Program-made: the position numbers and the translations under genes
Assembly (NCBI GenBank): GCA_018340375.1
Contig: JAFFJZ010000001.1
Coordinates: 64,534,001 to 64,598,000, forward strand
Source: Gonatopus flavifemur
Taxonomy: Eukaryota > Arthropoda > Insecta > Hymenoptera > Dryinidae
DNA length: 64,000 nt
Direction of reading: 5' to 3'
Part shown: positions 34,056 to 48,225 of the stretch, piece after piece
Layout of the letters: each line of letters starts with the position of its first letter
Position numbering within the stretch: the stretch's first letter is position 1
Notes under the pieces: model-generated
Databases searched by the model: none
What the model was told of the DNA's origin: nothing
Seen by the model: the letters and a program-made list of their open reading frames with translations, nothing else

Positions 34056-37000
34056 GTGAGTTTTTATCGAATCACTTGTTCCATCTCACGCCTGCTGATA
34101 GACAACCCAAACATTATTCTCTGAAGTCGGTAATACAGCACACGGGCGCCTGTTACTTGAATTTCATTTCTCGTTCTGAACGAATATAAATTCTCTTTTA
34201 TTGATATAAAACAATTGTTTCAATCTGATAAATCCCGTTTCCATTGAATAAAAATATTCATTTTTTCCTGTGTCGAAACGGACCAGAAACAGAAAATTTG
34301 AATGGAATTGTGAGAATTTGGAATCTTCTCATGAAGGTTGCTCATTCACAAACATTTGAGAAAGAATCCCTGTTTCTATTACAAAATTCTATCATATTGT
34401 TTTTTTTATCACAAATGCATTTTTGTCATCTCTGATACAGCTTGTTTCATGCGCGATTGAGTGAATCGCGGCACACGATGTTCAGGATCACCATTGTTGG
34501 AGATTTTTCGATTCAAGTGGATGATGTTAAACTTATCGTAATAGACTTTTCAACAATGGAAATGCGGTTTTCCAGCAGTTTAGAAATTCATGTTCCATTG
34601 ATTTTTGCAGGAAAGCAAAAGGAATTAGGGTATATGTGATCGTGCAAGTTGAAAGGAGGAAGAAGAAGAAAGTGGTTTAAACTGCAGTTCTCGAATGGAC
34701 TTATTCTGGTCGGTAGAGCTAGCCAATACGAAAGAACTTCTTTATTGTCCGTTTGTTTGTCAAACCAAAAAATGTCCAGTAATGTGGGTAAGAGGGGAGA
34801 AAATTTCATTGATTTGTACGACAATGCGGAAGAAAGCGAGCGAGTGAGCGGCAGGGCTACAAACCGCTGTGTAAGATAAATATCGTTACAATGATAATCT
34901 TGTAGAGTTTAGAGGGTCAGAGGAATAGAAGAGGAGGAAGGAAAGAAAACCAATGAATGTCCATTGTCCGCTTTTACAAGTTCTGACATGTTTCGGCGTA
35001 GTTTTACCTCTTGCTTCCATTTTTCTTCTTCCTCAATCTCTACGTATAGGTTAATGGTATTGGCGTTGAGTGGCGTAAAATTGTCCATACACGAATCGAA
35101 AAACGATCCACATTCATATAATTCAATGATGCGCGTGTAAACCGTTTTGCGAGACATCGGAGCGATTTAAAAGGCCTTTTCTGGCTATATAACATTTTTT
35201 TTGGAATACTAATACAATTACATATATGTGTTTGACATCCGAATGTAGAAGTTGATACCAAATGAAAGGATTTCAACTATCGCAAATGTTAGCAAATTTT
35301 CAGATAACGAAAATAAGTACGATTATGTGAATTCCTCACAGGTTGTGTTCTTTTCGTTGAGCAAGTCATCGGAATAACGGTTTCTACCGTTTGTGAGAAT
35401 TCCGTCTCCTCTCAGGTCATCATTGTATTTCTTTTGGAATTTGAAATATTTATTAGTAGGTTGTTTAGTCTCGTAGAGTCGGTACTGAGACAAAAGACGC
35501 AGAATCGCTTGAAAAATAATGAAACGAGACGGTGATGAAAATGATGTTCGAGAAAAGGAGGAGGGTGATGAGGTTTTGCGCTCGAACGACGATTAGCAAT
35601 TAGCGTGGACGGAGGCGGTCATTCGATGTTTGCACAGTGCTAAACCGACAATTAGAGGGACAAAGAGGAATGGACAAAAGGCGAGAGCGAGATAAACAGA
35701 CAGGACATGTTCCCTGGCGGCGCTTGAAGGTGGTTGCTGCGCTCTGTCTTCGGCAGAGATTCATATTCGGCACAAGGTAGTGATTCTCGTACGATCGTGG
35801 TGGTCCCACCTATTCGTTTTTTCTCTTCGTATGTCGTTCCTCTCTCTCTCTCTCTCTTCCGCTCCTTTCCATCCTGTGAAGTAATTTTCCTTCTAAATAT
35901 CTTCCTCTCTTGCCTCTGTCCTCCATTCGTGTCCACTTCCATGTTTTCTCTTTCCTTGGATATCAATTATGTTTTGGTGGGCCGTTGCGACTTGGACCAC
36001 CGGTATCTCACCTCCATGAAGAATAGAAACAGAAAAAAAATACGAAAAAGGAAAGAAGAAGAAAAAAAAAGGACGACCGAGTCTCGTTATCCCTCCATGA
36101 GCCGTGGGCGTTGAAATCCTTGTGTAAGGTCTCTCAGGAGCTACAAAGTGCAATTTAAGAAAATTCGCTTCTCCGCGTTTCGTGTGTAGTAGGTACATTA
36201 GTTGACTAACTGACTACAACGAAGCCTCTTATTTTTCTTTTCCTCTCAAACCACTCATTTTCTTGATACTCCCGTGTTCCATTTTTCTCTCTCTTGTTTT
36301 CTAAATTAGAATGAAGAATAATCCTATGTATTCATTTCAAATTTCTTCGGTTGAGATCTTTTATTTGTATTTTAAGAGCTTGTTCGTTGGGATACGAAAA
36401 GAGATATTGTCAAAATTGAAATTTCTCCGACTTATTCTGGTTTATGAAATAACAATAAATGTCTGAATTTCGTGTATAGTTGTACTGGAAACAACGTGAA
36501 TAATGATAGTTTTTTCGAGGGCTGCTGTGGAAACAGATCAGATTGCTACAAAGAAGAAATGTGGTCAAAAGCGTCAAGAAAAGATAAATTTTAGACTTTA
36601 ATTTGTTTTTTTTTTATCAACTTTTTGCTAGAACTCTGGATAAAAGAGAAGGTCGGAGATAAAGGATCGTGATTTCAAAACATAATTTTCTCGTCAACAT
36701 TATTTTACTAAAATCTCTTTATAAGCGATAGATCGGGTGGTGAGATAAAAGATTCAACAAAAAAGAAAAAGACATTTTCTTTTTATTACATCCAATTTTC
36801 GATCCAAGTTCTCGTGAATTCTTCTGCTTCTGTTCGCGCAAGATTTTTCTCATGCGTGTAAATATCTATTATATCATGATCGGAGTGAATTTCGGTGTTG
36901 GTTTATCCTCGACAGTATAAATCTACCTCAATTTGTAAAGTAAAATCCTGGTTGCTACTGTCGCTTAAACTCCGCAATGCAGTAAATCATAGTCTCCTCT

Positions 37001-40000
37001 CCACTCCTTTAGTTCCCAAGAGAGAATACCGGTCGACGATTACTCGCTTCTTAATAATTATATGTCCCGCTCTGTACTGGTACTTGTGTACCTGTGGGAT
37101 TAATCCTATTACCGCTACTTTGTATTTTCTATTTTATACAATACGAGAAGAAATTTTCAGACATTCAAATACATATAAAAACCTCTAATTGGAAACGGAA
37201 GATATAAACTTGAAATCTCCTATTATAAATCTTCCTGAAATATTTTGTTTCGATTCGCGAAGAATTAATCGAGCCTAATTAGAGTATCAGAGGTACCCTA
37301 CCGTTTTCTTTCATCGAACGTTTTTAGAAGTATTTCACCCCTTTTCAATGGATCACTGTTTCCTTTCATCCTTTCAAATATACATGCTCGTATTTACTCA
37401 TGTTTAAGGAAAAAAAGAACCTCAATGCTACCTTTTTTCATTTCTTCTCGTAGAAAAGCTCTGGATCCGTAAGATTCATCGGTAATCTTTGAGTTTATCC
37501 TATTGAGAAAAAGTAGGTAAACCAGGTAAAACCAGATTAAAAGGATTAGCCTTTGACGATAGATAGAAGGATTCGTTTGAATCTATAATGTGAAGGGAAA
37601 AAAAATATAAGAGCACGAGAGATGCGGTTTTTCAAGAACCGATTGGGAACAATTATTTTGTCTCTGTGCGTTAGGGTGATCCCAAAATATTTATCTATAC
37701 TCGAAAAGAAAGAAATGAATGTTTCTGTGGGAATTTTCGACAGGGCAAGGAGGTATCGAATCGTATTCGCTATTGTGGTTGTGCACGGGTATTTGAAAAT
37801 ATCTTGACAAGCAGGCAAAAATTTGAGAATTAGGAGTTTTCGAATGATTTTTATTGATACATTGATTTATTTGGAGAACAGGGAACCATTGTTTTTTTCA
37901 ACTCGGTTATGCTATAATTTAGTTTCTCAATTGTTATTTTGCTTCATAAATTCGCGTATTGTACATCAAAGGACCACCTTGTCGCGCGGCTCGTAAATCA
38001 AGTATCGCTTTGGGGTGCATATTATGGTACATGCACATCCGTATATGGGACAAGATACATGTAACGCCCCATCTTTGGCCATGCAACGAACCGTTCAAGT
38101 CAGCAAAAACATTATACACATTGTATGTCGGGTTTCTGATCTAGATGGAGCTGCGGTAGGTGGCGAACAATGTTTTTTCGACCCAAGTCAACTATTTATT
38201 TCATTTCGAAGAACGAATTCCCTACCTTTTTTCCTTTTCCATGAGCGCAGGACATTAGTTACTCCGATGAATGAGCTGTCTACGCGCCATCAACACTGGG
38301 GGTCGGCAGCATTTCGGCATATCCTCTCTTCGTGTTCTCTCCGAATACCGCGGCACAAGGATAACATCAAGGGAAAAGGTATTTTCTTCTTACTTTCCGA
38401 AAGCATTGTATTGGATACGGATATCCGTTTCGGAAGTGAATATCATCATTCTTTTCTTTATTCGAACCTCGAACGATAAGTGAATTTTTTTTTTCAAATC
38501 ATTGAAATGTGGGTGGTTTGTTGTGGATGGATCTGTTACTCGTACAGGTATGAGCTATGCAAGACGGTTATCTTTGTCATCGTTGTGTCAGAGTCGTACG
38601 TCGGAGTCCCGACGGAGTGACGCCCCGGTGCTTGTTCCAGGTGGGCCCCACGTTACGGCCCTGGGCCCGGTCTTACTGGCGGCTGGATAGCGAGGCGTTT
38701 ACATTATTCGGTCTCGGAGACTCGAATCTAATATTATGAATCACACGTCCATGTCGGGTCCGTGCATAATGGGGTCAAAAGGTCGGCCCGCCTCGTGCAT
38801 ACGAGGCGTGCGTCCATCGTGCCAACCCTCTCTTTCTTTCTCTTTTCTTTTCGTACTAAGGCTAAGAGAGAAGACATTAAAAATGAGAATCAAAATAAGG
38901 AAAAAAAATACGCCATGTGTATATATCGGTGCCGAGAATGTAACATCGTCCACCTATATCTTGCCGCTCCTCACTTTCATACGTGAGAATTTATAAAGCT
39001 CCCTCGGCCCTGCCATCCAATTGTATACACCAGGAGGGCAATCATGTACACTCATTTTCACTGCATGACAATCATCCTAATTCCTATTTTTTAAACTGCA
39101 ATTTCCCTGATTGACCACACAACAGTTGTGGATAATCATAGTTTTAAGAACGCTGTGGACGGTTCTGTGTTCTCTTTTTTTTTTTTTGAACCGACGATGT
39201 CAGGTCGATAACTAAATTTCTTACGTTTGTTACGTTCAAATCAATATGCGGAATCGAATCCCAGGAATCGATGTTGCATTGTATATTCTATCTAATTGAA
39301 TGATTGCGATTAATGTTCGACACACATTTTTCAAAATGTGAAAACTTCTGGTAAAATAAATGGAAGCTATAGGGTGTTTGGAAGTTCTGTGTCATTCTGA
39401 AAACAAATATTTCCTTGCATTACAACAAGATAATTCAAGGATAAAGGTAATTAAGTGTAGAAAAAGTTTCCTCAGAAACCGAACGAAGAAGAGTGGAATA
39501 TTTCAAATAGCTTTTAACTCATACATCCTCATAGAAAAATACGTCTCATATCAGATAGTAAATCAGGGATAAAATGTCTCTGTACTCTGGTTACTTTCTC
39601 TTTGGTTAACAAAGTTTGGAAATTTATGACCTTTTAGCGGGCGCAGATTTGTCATGCGGAACTATTACCGATTGTCCGCTGTGGTAGGGTTTCCACTGTA
39701 CAAGAACTAGCCTTGTGTATACTACATAGGGCGTCGTGACCAGTGGGGAGTAAATTTTGGACTTTGATACACGTGTGTCTTGGTCTCGGTCCCAGTGTGC
39801 GGGCAAAAATAACGACAAGATTCTCCTATTAAGGGTAGGAGCCTCGTACCGACCCGTTAAAAGCATTTTGAAATAAGTCTGACTCTATCTATGTAGATTG
39901 GTGTTCAATCAACAACACCTTTTTCGAATACCTACACATGATCCAAGTATTTCTTCCTCTCCTTCATCTTTGTTTGTGTCTCCTCAAGAGTCACAAGCTA

Positions 40001-41650
40001 TACACTCATGTTGAATTCATCTGGGCGACTCGTGTAAAGAAATATACTGCAGGTAACCGGAGGATGCTTGGATGTAGGTAAACACAACCACACAAAAAGG
40101 GGGAAACGTATCATCATCGAGGTGTTATCGATGAGGTATCAAGGAATTAAAAGAACGCGTCCTATTCGTCTTAGGCAGGCGTCGTCGTCGCCTTCGCCTT
40201 CGCCTATCGGCGGTCTCCATCTGACTCTTAAGTCTTCCAAACGAGCTCTAAACGGCTTCTAATTAGGGGACAGTCGAAACAAGACATGCCCAATCTTAGA
40301 ACAGTTGAGATAAGACTATTCCCTTGCTTCTTCGACAAACAAGACATAAGAAAGAGGAGATAATTTCATCATATTTTTTTTTATTGCCTCTCACCTTTAC
40401 CGTAAAATATATCTGTCTCTTGAGAATTCCTTTCCGAACGTTATATTAGAAATTAAAAAATGATTATTATTATTATTATTACGTTTATTCATAGTGGTTC
40501 GAAGTAAAAATATTTTTAGTACTCGATTTCAAACTAAAATTTGATATCAATTGCGCAAAGTAGTTCTCATTCACTACATTATCGGCACGTATTGTTGTCT
40601 TTCGGTAATAGCAAAACTGAGCCAAACAGCGCGGAACAAAGAGAACTAAGGAAAAACGAGCAAAACAGAGTAGTCGACTGTTGATAAACCAAAATATCCT
40701 TCGAAGTCTTCGGAGTAATACTGGAGAAATAATTTACACAAATTCGGTTCAGTCAATATTTGGTTTATAAATTCTATCCGGAAGTATTTGAAATTGACGT
40801 ATTATTATCTTGAGGATTCTGTGAATTGTACCCTTAGAGGTATTCGATCGATGAACAAAACACCCTCGGTAGATGTCGCCATCTATCGGGTGGTTGTAAC
40901 AGATTCATCGTGAGTCCACAGGGGGTTGTACGGTGACGCCAACTAACGAGAATCGTAGGAAAACGTACAAGGGTTTATTTTGCCTGTTTCTTTGTTTTCT
41001 CATGTTTTCTCCTCCCCCTGTCGTTTTCATCACTACCCTTATCCTCAGGCTCCATTCCACAGGTGTTCGACTTTCTGTATTCACATTTATTCATAGACAT
41101 GTCTTTTCTCTTTGAGAATATTTTTGGTGACAATTTGAATACGATGAATCCCAAATCGGATCGTTTTTGATCTGAAATGTCAATGCCTTTCCATAATTTA
41201 TGACTGTACGTGTTATGAAAACTCATAACAACATTAAGACGTTTTTATAAATGGAGTAACAAGTTTCGTTTGAATTTTGAGTTAAGATTTGTTCATCGCT
41301 TTCTCATTGATTTATTTGTAATAGTCATCAATTGTTTCAGAGATTCTGTTCATTTGAAAATTGATCAACGCTATTCAAAAATCAATTTCGTTCATTTGTT
41401 AAGAAATGGAGATTGAATTGCTTCAAATGCAGTGAGAGAACACGGAATGCAAAGTGGGATGAACAATTTACATTATTTAGATTTAAGAAAGAGCTGAATC
41501 GATAGTTTTCAAAGGAACTCGGGTGACAATGTACTCTGTAGTTAGTGAGCGTACATGAATCCGATAAGGAACTTGGAAGGTTTTAATATTCTGTTATTAA
41601 AACATTTAATGCTTCTTATTATGGATTTTATGCTTCATAAACTCTGAATG
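34056..41650. other. Repeat-poor block after the EF-hand exon
   Basis: No palindromic elements for about 7.5 kb. There are pyrimidine-rich runs (CT tract 35842-35861), a (TTA)n run near 40460-40480, and locally GC-richer segments (38580-38830, 39640-39850, 40170-40250). Open frames up to 154 codons (38015) show no recognised domain or splice logic. It is best read as intron sequence with candidate regulatory DNA. Confidence 0.5.
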
Positions 41651-41975
41651 TCTTTTTGGAAAAAATACTATTGCGTTTCATGAATATATATGGTGAATCT
41701 AAAACTGTCTACGTATGGGTCATATATAGGACATATATAATTAATTTCCACTGGGACGTAGGAAAGGAAGTCGACAGGAAAAACAGTTGCTTTGTTTCCA
41801 TCCCCATCGTCTAATATAATCTAATCGTGTTCTGATTTTCTTTTACATAGCTTCATAAGGAATGTATATGAACAATTCCATATCAATTACTTAGTAAAGA
41901 AAGACAGAAAATAGGCCTCTCCTTAGAACTCAAAAACTCCAACAATGTCCAGTCAAAAGAAATTTTCAAGCTTCC

Positions 41976-42288
41976 CACATGGAGAAAAAGATATACTAGT
42001 TTTTCCTATTTTGCTTCCTAAACCAGGAACAAGAAGGTTTGTAAAAGGAATTTTTACATAAAAATACGAGAGATTACGAATGATTGACTGAATTTTACTA
42101 TACGTTTTGTAAAATTTAAAGTTCAGCGTTTAAAATTTCAATCCTACCTACTATTTTTTCTACAATATTCGTGATCTTCCGTATTTTTGTGTAAAAATTC
42201 ATTCTTCAAACCTTCCTGTCTTCCATTTCTAGTTCACTAAGAAAAATAGCAAGAATTCTTATATTTTCGAGCGGCATTTTTCTCCGTG
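41976..42288. mobile_element. CAC/GTG element CACATGGAGAAAAAG
   Basis: The ends are CACATGGAGAAAAAGATATAC and its worn complement ending TTTTTCTCCGTG. It is related to the fragment at 26964. The right end directly abuts the next element, so the target duplication is unreadable. Confidence 0.7.
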
Positions 42289-42812
42289 CACGGAGAAAAT
42301 ATATTGACGAAAGATTATTCAAAGTTGAGTGAAACGGGGATGTAGTGACATTCCCACGAAGTTTGAAATCCGGTTGATTCTATTTTACTCGACTGCATAT
42401 GAAAATTCATTCAGATGTTTTTCAACAGTATTCAACTCATGCACGGAGAGAAGGAAATGGTGATATTTACCATGTTATAACATAGTATTTGGTCTTATTT
42501 GATAGAAAATCGTGATTTTTACTATGTGAGAATAGAACTCTTTACCGTTTTTCTGGTAGTAATATATATGTAACATAGTAATTATTACCAGAAAAATGGT
42601 CAAGAATTCTATTCTCACAAAGTAATAATCAGGATTTTATATAACATAAGACCTATTACTGTGTTGGTATGGTAAATATTACCATTCTTTGCTGTCGACC
42701 ATTTGTTATCGAGTGAAATGAAGTCCACCAGATGTTTAACTTCACGGGAATACCACAATGTCCCCGTTTTATTCAACTTTGGGTAATCTTTCGCCAATAC
42801 ATTTTCTCCGTG
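42289..42812. mobile_element. CAC/GTG element CACGGAGAAAATATATT, with a nested element
   Basis: CACGGAGAAAATATATTGAC and CAATACATTTTCTCCGTG are the ends; the arms share GAAAGATTA and ACGGGGA. A second CACGGAGAGAAGGAAATGG element with TGGTAATATTTACC-like interior begins at 42439 inside it. Confidence 0.7.
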
Positions 42813-42906
42813 AACTTTTATCTTGGAGAGTTTTTTCAAGAGAGAAACAAGCTCGGAGATGTCTTTTGGTTGAACACAGGTCGTCAGCTCGAAGAGGTCC
42901 AAAAAT

Positions 42907-43365
42907 ACACGGAGAAAAATGCAGCTCGAAAGGATAGTAATCTTTAATAGAAAATTGGAGAATATTTCTCAAAATCTGAGAATATTCCTTAAAATCTAAG
43001 AATTTTTCTTAAGTTCGTAATGAAGATAAAACGGTTCAGATTCCTCTTGAATATTGCTCGAAAAACAATGAAAAATTATCAATACTTAACATATCATAAA
43101 AACAAATATGAAGTTTCCAAAAGTCGCGCATGAAATTTTACAAAGTAAATAACAAAATTTCGAAATCTTATTTTCAAATTACAGAATTTTGTTATTCACT
43201 TTGTAAAATTTCATGCGCGACTTTTGGAAACTTCATATTTGTTTTTATGATACGTTAAGTATTGATAAGTTTTCATTGTTTTTCGAAAAATTCGTAGATT
43301 TTAAGGAATATTCTCCAATTTTCTATTAGAGATTACTATCCTTTCGAGCTGAATTTTTCTCCGTG
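42907..43365. mobile_element. CAC/GTG near-perfect 459-bp palindrome (TSD TA)
   Basis: The ends are CACGGAGAAAAATGCAGCTC and GAGCTGAATTTTTCTCCGTG, with TA on both sides. The inner arms share AAAGTCGCGCATGAAATTTT with very few mismatches, suggesting a young insertion. Confidence 0.85.
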
Positions 43366-43759
43366 TAGGCTTTCATAATTTGTATTCCCTGAGTGATTGT
43401 TTAATTTGATGGAACGAATTTTGGATTATAAAAGGCACATGTTGTCATTCATTATGATGGAAGATGAGGGCAAAAATTATATGATAAAATAAAAGTGCAA
43501 TATTTTTGGGAGGATTTCGTGAGAAATTCCTCCCGTGTGGAAAAATATTCAAAATTGTATATAATTTGTATATTATTTGTATTTAATTCAATATGGTTTA
43601 TATAATTATATTTGAATCATAATTATGTTGAACGAATAGTATAAAATATAAATTATATATACATTCTTATATACTTATGTATAAATTATATATAACTTTG
43701 ACAATTTCTTCGCATGGGCTTCCAAGATGATGGGAAACTGCGGCAGAACAAGGAGGGCA

Positions 43760-45080
43760 TTCTTTATCTCTGTATTCTTGAAGAATTCACGGAAAAAATG
43801 TAAACTGTGTGAGCTAAATTTCAGCTACTACAGCAGAATATTTGGCTATAATAGCTAAAATTTAGCTGATACAGTTAAACATCTTTTTCCGTGCGCTATT
43901 TCCAAATGTCTGTATTCTCAAAGAAATGTATCCTGAAATATCTCCATCCTTAAGAAAAAACTGTCCTTTTAAAAAACTTTATTCTTACATTGAGAATATC
44001 TTTATTCCTCAAGAACTGTCTCATAGAGAATTGTATCTTAAGGAACTGTAAAAATCTGTGTTGAAGTGAAAATCCCTGCAAATTTTTGTAAGCGTTTAGT
44101 TTCGAGTATTTTGGTTGGACAAAAATGTCACCAGATGGTGACAAAAAACTTTTCTCTTGAATATCTGTATTTTCAATGAATATTTTCAGGTGAATGACAA
44201 TTGAGGATATGTTGTGGAGATACGCACAAAAATTACTTGTTATATTTACCACAATTTGGAATAAAATTTGGGGCAGGGACAATTTTGGAGTATGATTTAC
44301 CGCAACTGCTATTAAATCTACTCCAATTTAATCAGAATTACCACAATTTATTTCAAATGGTAATAGAAATTGTACCTGTCCCAGAATTCACCGCAAATTT
44401 TTTTCCGCGTAAAATGATCATCGATAATATTTATATACTTCAAAGGCAACAGTTACCAACTTCTCGATAGTCATCCGCCTGAATATAGGTGTTGAGAATA
44501 CAGTTCTAAGTAAGACATTTCTTGAAGAATACAGATATTCGAGAGGTGAGATATTTAAGGACAAAGTTGTTCCACACTGTTAGAAATTTCTGCATTAACT
44601 TTAATGATTTTGCTGGAAGTTTTTCTCAAGTACGTGCAGGAATTCAGTTTCATACACATTTTACAATCAATTTAGCGTAAACTATAGGCTAATCTATAGT
44701 CTCTCCATGTGTTTGTACATAAAATTTAATGTAAAATGTGTATGCACCTGATTTCATGTACGTGATTGAAGAAAATTTCCAGGTATTTCTGACAGTGGAG
44801 AAAACACTCCTTCAAGAATACAGGTATTCGAGAAAGACGATATTCAAGAATACAGTTCTTTAACAATCGGGTTCTGTAGCAAGACAGTTCTTGGAGAACA
44901 AGTATGCAAATATGGAGATATTTAGGAAAAAGTTCTACAAGAAGACAGTTTTTTGAAAATACCGATATTTAAGAATACAGTTCATTAAAAGGACAGTTCT
45001 TTGAGGATACAGATACTCAATGATATAGTTGTTCATGAATACAGAAATAAAGAATACAGTTCTTGTTCTGTCGAAATTTT
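43760..45080. repeat. Dispersed GAATACAGTTCTT motif tract
   Basis: More than ten worn copies of AAGAATACAGTTCTT and of its complement. Arms at 43900-44060 face those at 44480-45070. The centre carries a TTGGAATAAAATTTGG-like palindrome. No coding sequence. Confidence 0.6.
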
Positions 45081-45131
45081 GAAAAATTTAGAGCGTAGGT
45101 GAGGGGTAAATTCCGGAATGGTGTTAGCATT

Positions 45132-45497
45132 CCCTAGTGGATCTGGTCGAACCGACAAGTGACCAAAAATTTCGGTTACATTTTGGTGAGAAATCTTGGT
45201 TTTGGTAATTTGTTGTTAAAAAATTCAACCAATCTCAATTTGGTGCTTTTTCGGTTATTTTGTGGTGATTTTCTGGGTTTTTACCTCAAAAATACCAAAA
45301 AGATTCCAAAAATGGATCACATTTTTTGGTGACCTTTTGGTGGCAGATTTGTTCTGAGCAAACGTTACTTTTTGGTTACAAATAGGCCATTATATAGTAA
45401 AAACCATCTGGGTAACCATTTTCTGACCAAATTTTTACCAAACAACAAAATAACCGAAAGTAAACCAAAAAAATTGGTCACTTTGGAATCGCTGGGG
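45132..45497. mobile_element. CCC/GGG element CCCTAGTGGATCTGG (TSD TT)
   Basis: The ends are CCCTAGTGGATCTGG and GGAATCGCTGGGG, flanked by TT. The arms hold AGTGACCAAAAATTTCGGTT and its complement. Confidence 0.7.
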
Positions 45498-45500
45498 TTA

Positions 45501-45691
45501 CACTGAGAAAAAAAGCAACATGGTCACAGAAACAATGCTCGCATGGTAAAGGATTTATGGTTACAGTGACTTAAAATTTAATCATGATAACCAGGAAAAC
45601 AAAACACAATCACATAAATCTGGTTGTGACAACTATATGACATGGTCAAAGTCAAAAACATGGTTATGGGAACCAAATTTTTCTCTCAGTG
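45501..45691. mobile_element. CAC/GTG element CACTGAGAAAAAA (TSD TA)
   Basis: The ends are CACTGAGAAAAAAAGCAAC and AATTTTTCTCTCAGTG, with TA on both sides. The interior is ATGGTCA/TGACCAT-like. It lies 3 bp after the preceding element. Confidence 0.85.
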
Positions 45692-46477
45692 TACTATAAA
45701 GCAAACTCCAGTTAAATGGATACGACGCTAGGCTACAATAGGGAAATTCATGGGTTGAATCCTTGCAAAGCGTTTAAAATTCCGTGTCACCAGACAAAAA
45801 AATTTCCCTCTAGATTTAGGGGATTTTTAGTCATGCAGGGAGGTTTTTAAGATGAGGATTTTGAGGGAAAATTTGAGCATTTAAAGTTTGGGGAATTTTA
45901 GGGACTATTTTGATGTTCAAAAATTTGTAATTTGTAATGTATGGAAACCTTATGCTTTTTTCAACAATTTCTCTTTGTTCTTACTTAGAAATCGCTCACA
46001 CCCAAATTTTGGAAAGTCTCATTTCAAATCTAGAAATTTCAAGATTTCTCCGTGTACACTGAAACAAAACTTACTTCAGATGAAGGAACCAATTAATTGA
46101 ATTTTTTAAACATATGTTTAATAAACATTATGTTCATTAACAGTGAAACATATTTTGGTACAGAAATATGCACTTGAATAAAAGAAATAGTATTTTTTAT
46201 TGTAACTATTGGAAAAATGGGTTTTTGCTTATGAAGCCAGTGTTCTCTCAGTCAATGCTTTTATTCACATCCTGTATATTCTTTTTGGGACTTGAATTTT
46301 TTCACTCTTATTTTTCAAACTTCGATTTAAGTACTCTTTGTATTCTTTACATTTACCTTTGATTAACACTTCTCTAAGGCTTCGTTTTGCCATTTTTGCC
46401 AGGGGCGACATATTTGATGTACATATTTGTTTTTGGTACATGCACGGACAAAGATGAGTTGAAATAACTATTTAACT

Positions 46478-48160
46478 TGTAAGCGATATAGACTAGGATG
46501 GTCCTTATTCGTGTAGAAAAAATTTTTTCCAACTTTTTTTGGATGCTACCAACCCGAGTTCTTTGTGGTAACTTTAACCCGTGCCACCGAGAGTTCAAAG
46601 GTGTAGAGGAGAATTCGTGCTGTATTTTTCATTTAGAATAAAATTCAAAAAGTGATGTTATTAGGATATCAATTATTCAATCTAATAACTTTGTTCCAAA
46701 ACCAAATTTTATATTGTTCAACACAGCGTTTGCTTCTTACAATCTGGATATCGTTTTCTATAAGCGGAAACAACTTGCAAAATGAACTGTTTCTGATCTT
46801 CCTGTGTGTCCAGTTTGTCATTATATTCTCAAATTAGTTTCACTCCTCTCTCTGCCGCGTCATTCGTTACCCTAATAACTTCATTGATTTTTTTCCCTTC
46901 TTGATAACTCTCGATATTATTCCATTTCGAGGGTTCTTCATTCAAAAATTCAAGTTCCGATGGATTCAAAGAAATTTTTCTGCATGGATCGTAATCCTCT
47001 TCACGTACAATATTGTTGTTTTCAATGTTTTCACGCATCTTCCGCAATTTGAGATGAAAACCTTCCAATCAAGGAAACATCACAATCACAATCTTTACGC
47101 AAAGTTATTTTCGAGGATGAAGCCATTTAGGATTTCAAACATGTCACAAGCGAAATAAAAAATAAAAAGAATAACAAGGAACAAACCACTGATGAGGTCA
47201 AGACAGGAAGGAAACATCATAGAAGGCGTAAATTTATAAATTATCTCGAAAAAAATCAATAAATTCGAACCAGTTTCGATCATCACGATTTCCTTTAAGG
47301 GCATTCGGAAGTTCCAAAAGTACTACACTTCTCCCCCCAGTAGGTATTTCACAAAATGAGTAAATGAAATAAAAAAAGTTTGGTGCAGGCATCTTTTCTG
47401 CATTAGAAGGAAGATGCACGTACTGCGCTTTTTCGATTTTATTCTCTCATTTTCGAGAAAACTGGGAAGCGAAATATAGTACTTTTGGGACTTCGGAATG
47501 TTCTTAAATGTAATTACGTGTAATCGAGACGAATATATAATGTATATGTAACATTTTGGATACTTCCCTAAATATATATTCCAAATACATTGAACGTTTC
47601 CTGAACTTCAACTTCTCGGTGGCACGGGTTAACGTTATCACAGAAAACTGACGTTTAATACAGGGTATTTTTCCATGTCGAAGAACCATTTCATGGGGTA
47701 GCATGCAAAATATTCCTACCTTCAAGAATAAATAAAGACCACCCTAATATAGACCCATTTTTTTCGTTGAAATAACAATTCTTCCTTTCATTGATCTGAC
47801 CAGTTTCAAATCACTTTTCTCTGAAATTAGTTGATTCAATGAAAAGAATTGTCCCTGGTTGAAAAATTTGGACGGTCTTTGTCCTGTTATTTCATTTTTA
47901 GACTGATTTTGTCCTGATGGTTGATTAATGTGGATAAAAACAGTACTTTTTCAAGAGTTTAGTCTGAATTTCTCCTCAATCACTTTTATTCGTTGGAGGA
48001 AACATTCAGACTAGAATTTTGAAAAAGTACTGTTTTTTCCGCATTAATCAGAACAAAATCAATCTAAAAATGAAATAAGAGAACAAAAGCCGTTCAAATT
48101 TTTCGACTTGGGGTTACTCTAACGGAAAAAATGGGTCCATATCGCTTACAAATTACATAA
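46478..48160. mobile_element. Nested foldback, arms GGTGGCACGGGTTAA and ATAGACCCATTTTTT
   Basis: One inverted pair joins about 46484-46600 with 47608-47748 (TTAACCCGTGCCACCGAGA and complement). A second joins about 47747 with 48145 (AGACCCATTTTTTTCGTT and complement). Between 46640 and 47330 further AACTTCC-type arms occur. No transposase frame was found. Confidence 0.6.
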
Positions 48161-48225
48161 TTACTTCAGCTAATCTTTTCTTTCGTGCAGGAATCAATAG
48201 TTGGTGAAATGCGTCAGATTAAAAG

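Noticed and set aside
35600..36198. Several 100-126-codon ORFs on both strands
   Set aside because: They arise from CT/GA-rich simple sequence; translations are Ser/Arg/Phe-rich with no conserved features.
38015..38479. 154-codon plus-strand ORF
   Set aside because: Low-complexity composition, overlapping ORFs in other frames and on the other strand, no recognised motif, no convincing splice or start context.
42260..42300. Target duplication for the 41976-42288 element
   Set aside because: The flanks do not match; the next element begins directly at its end, so no claim is made for this copy.
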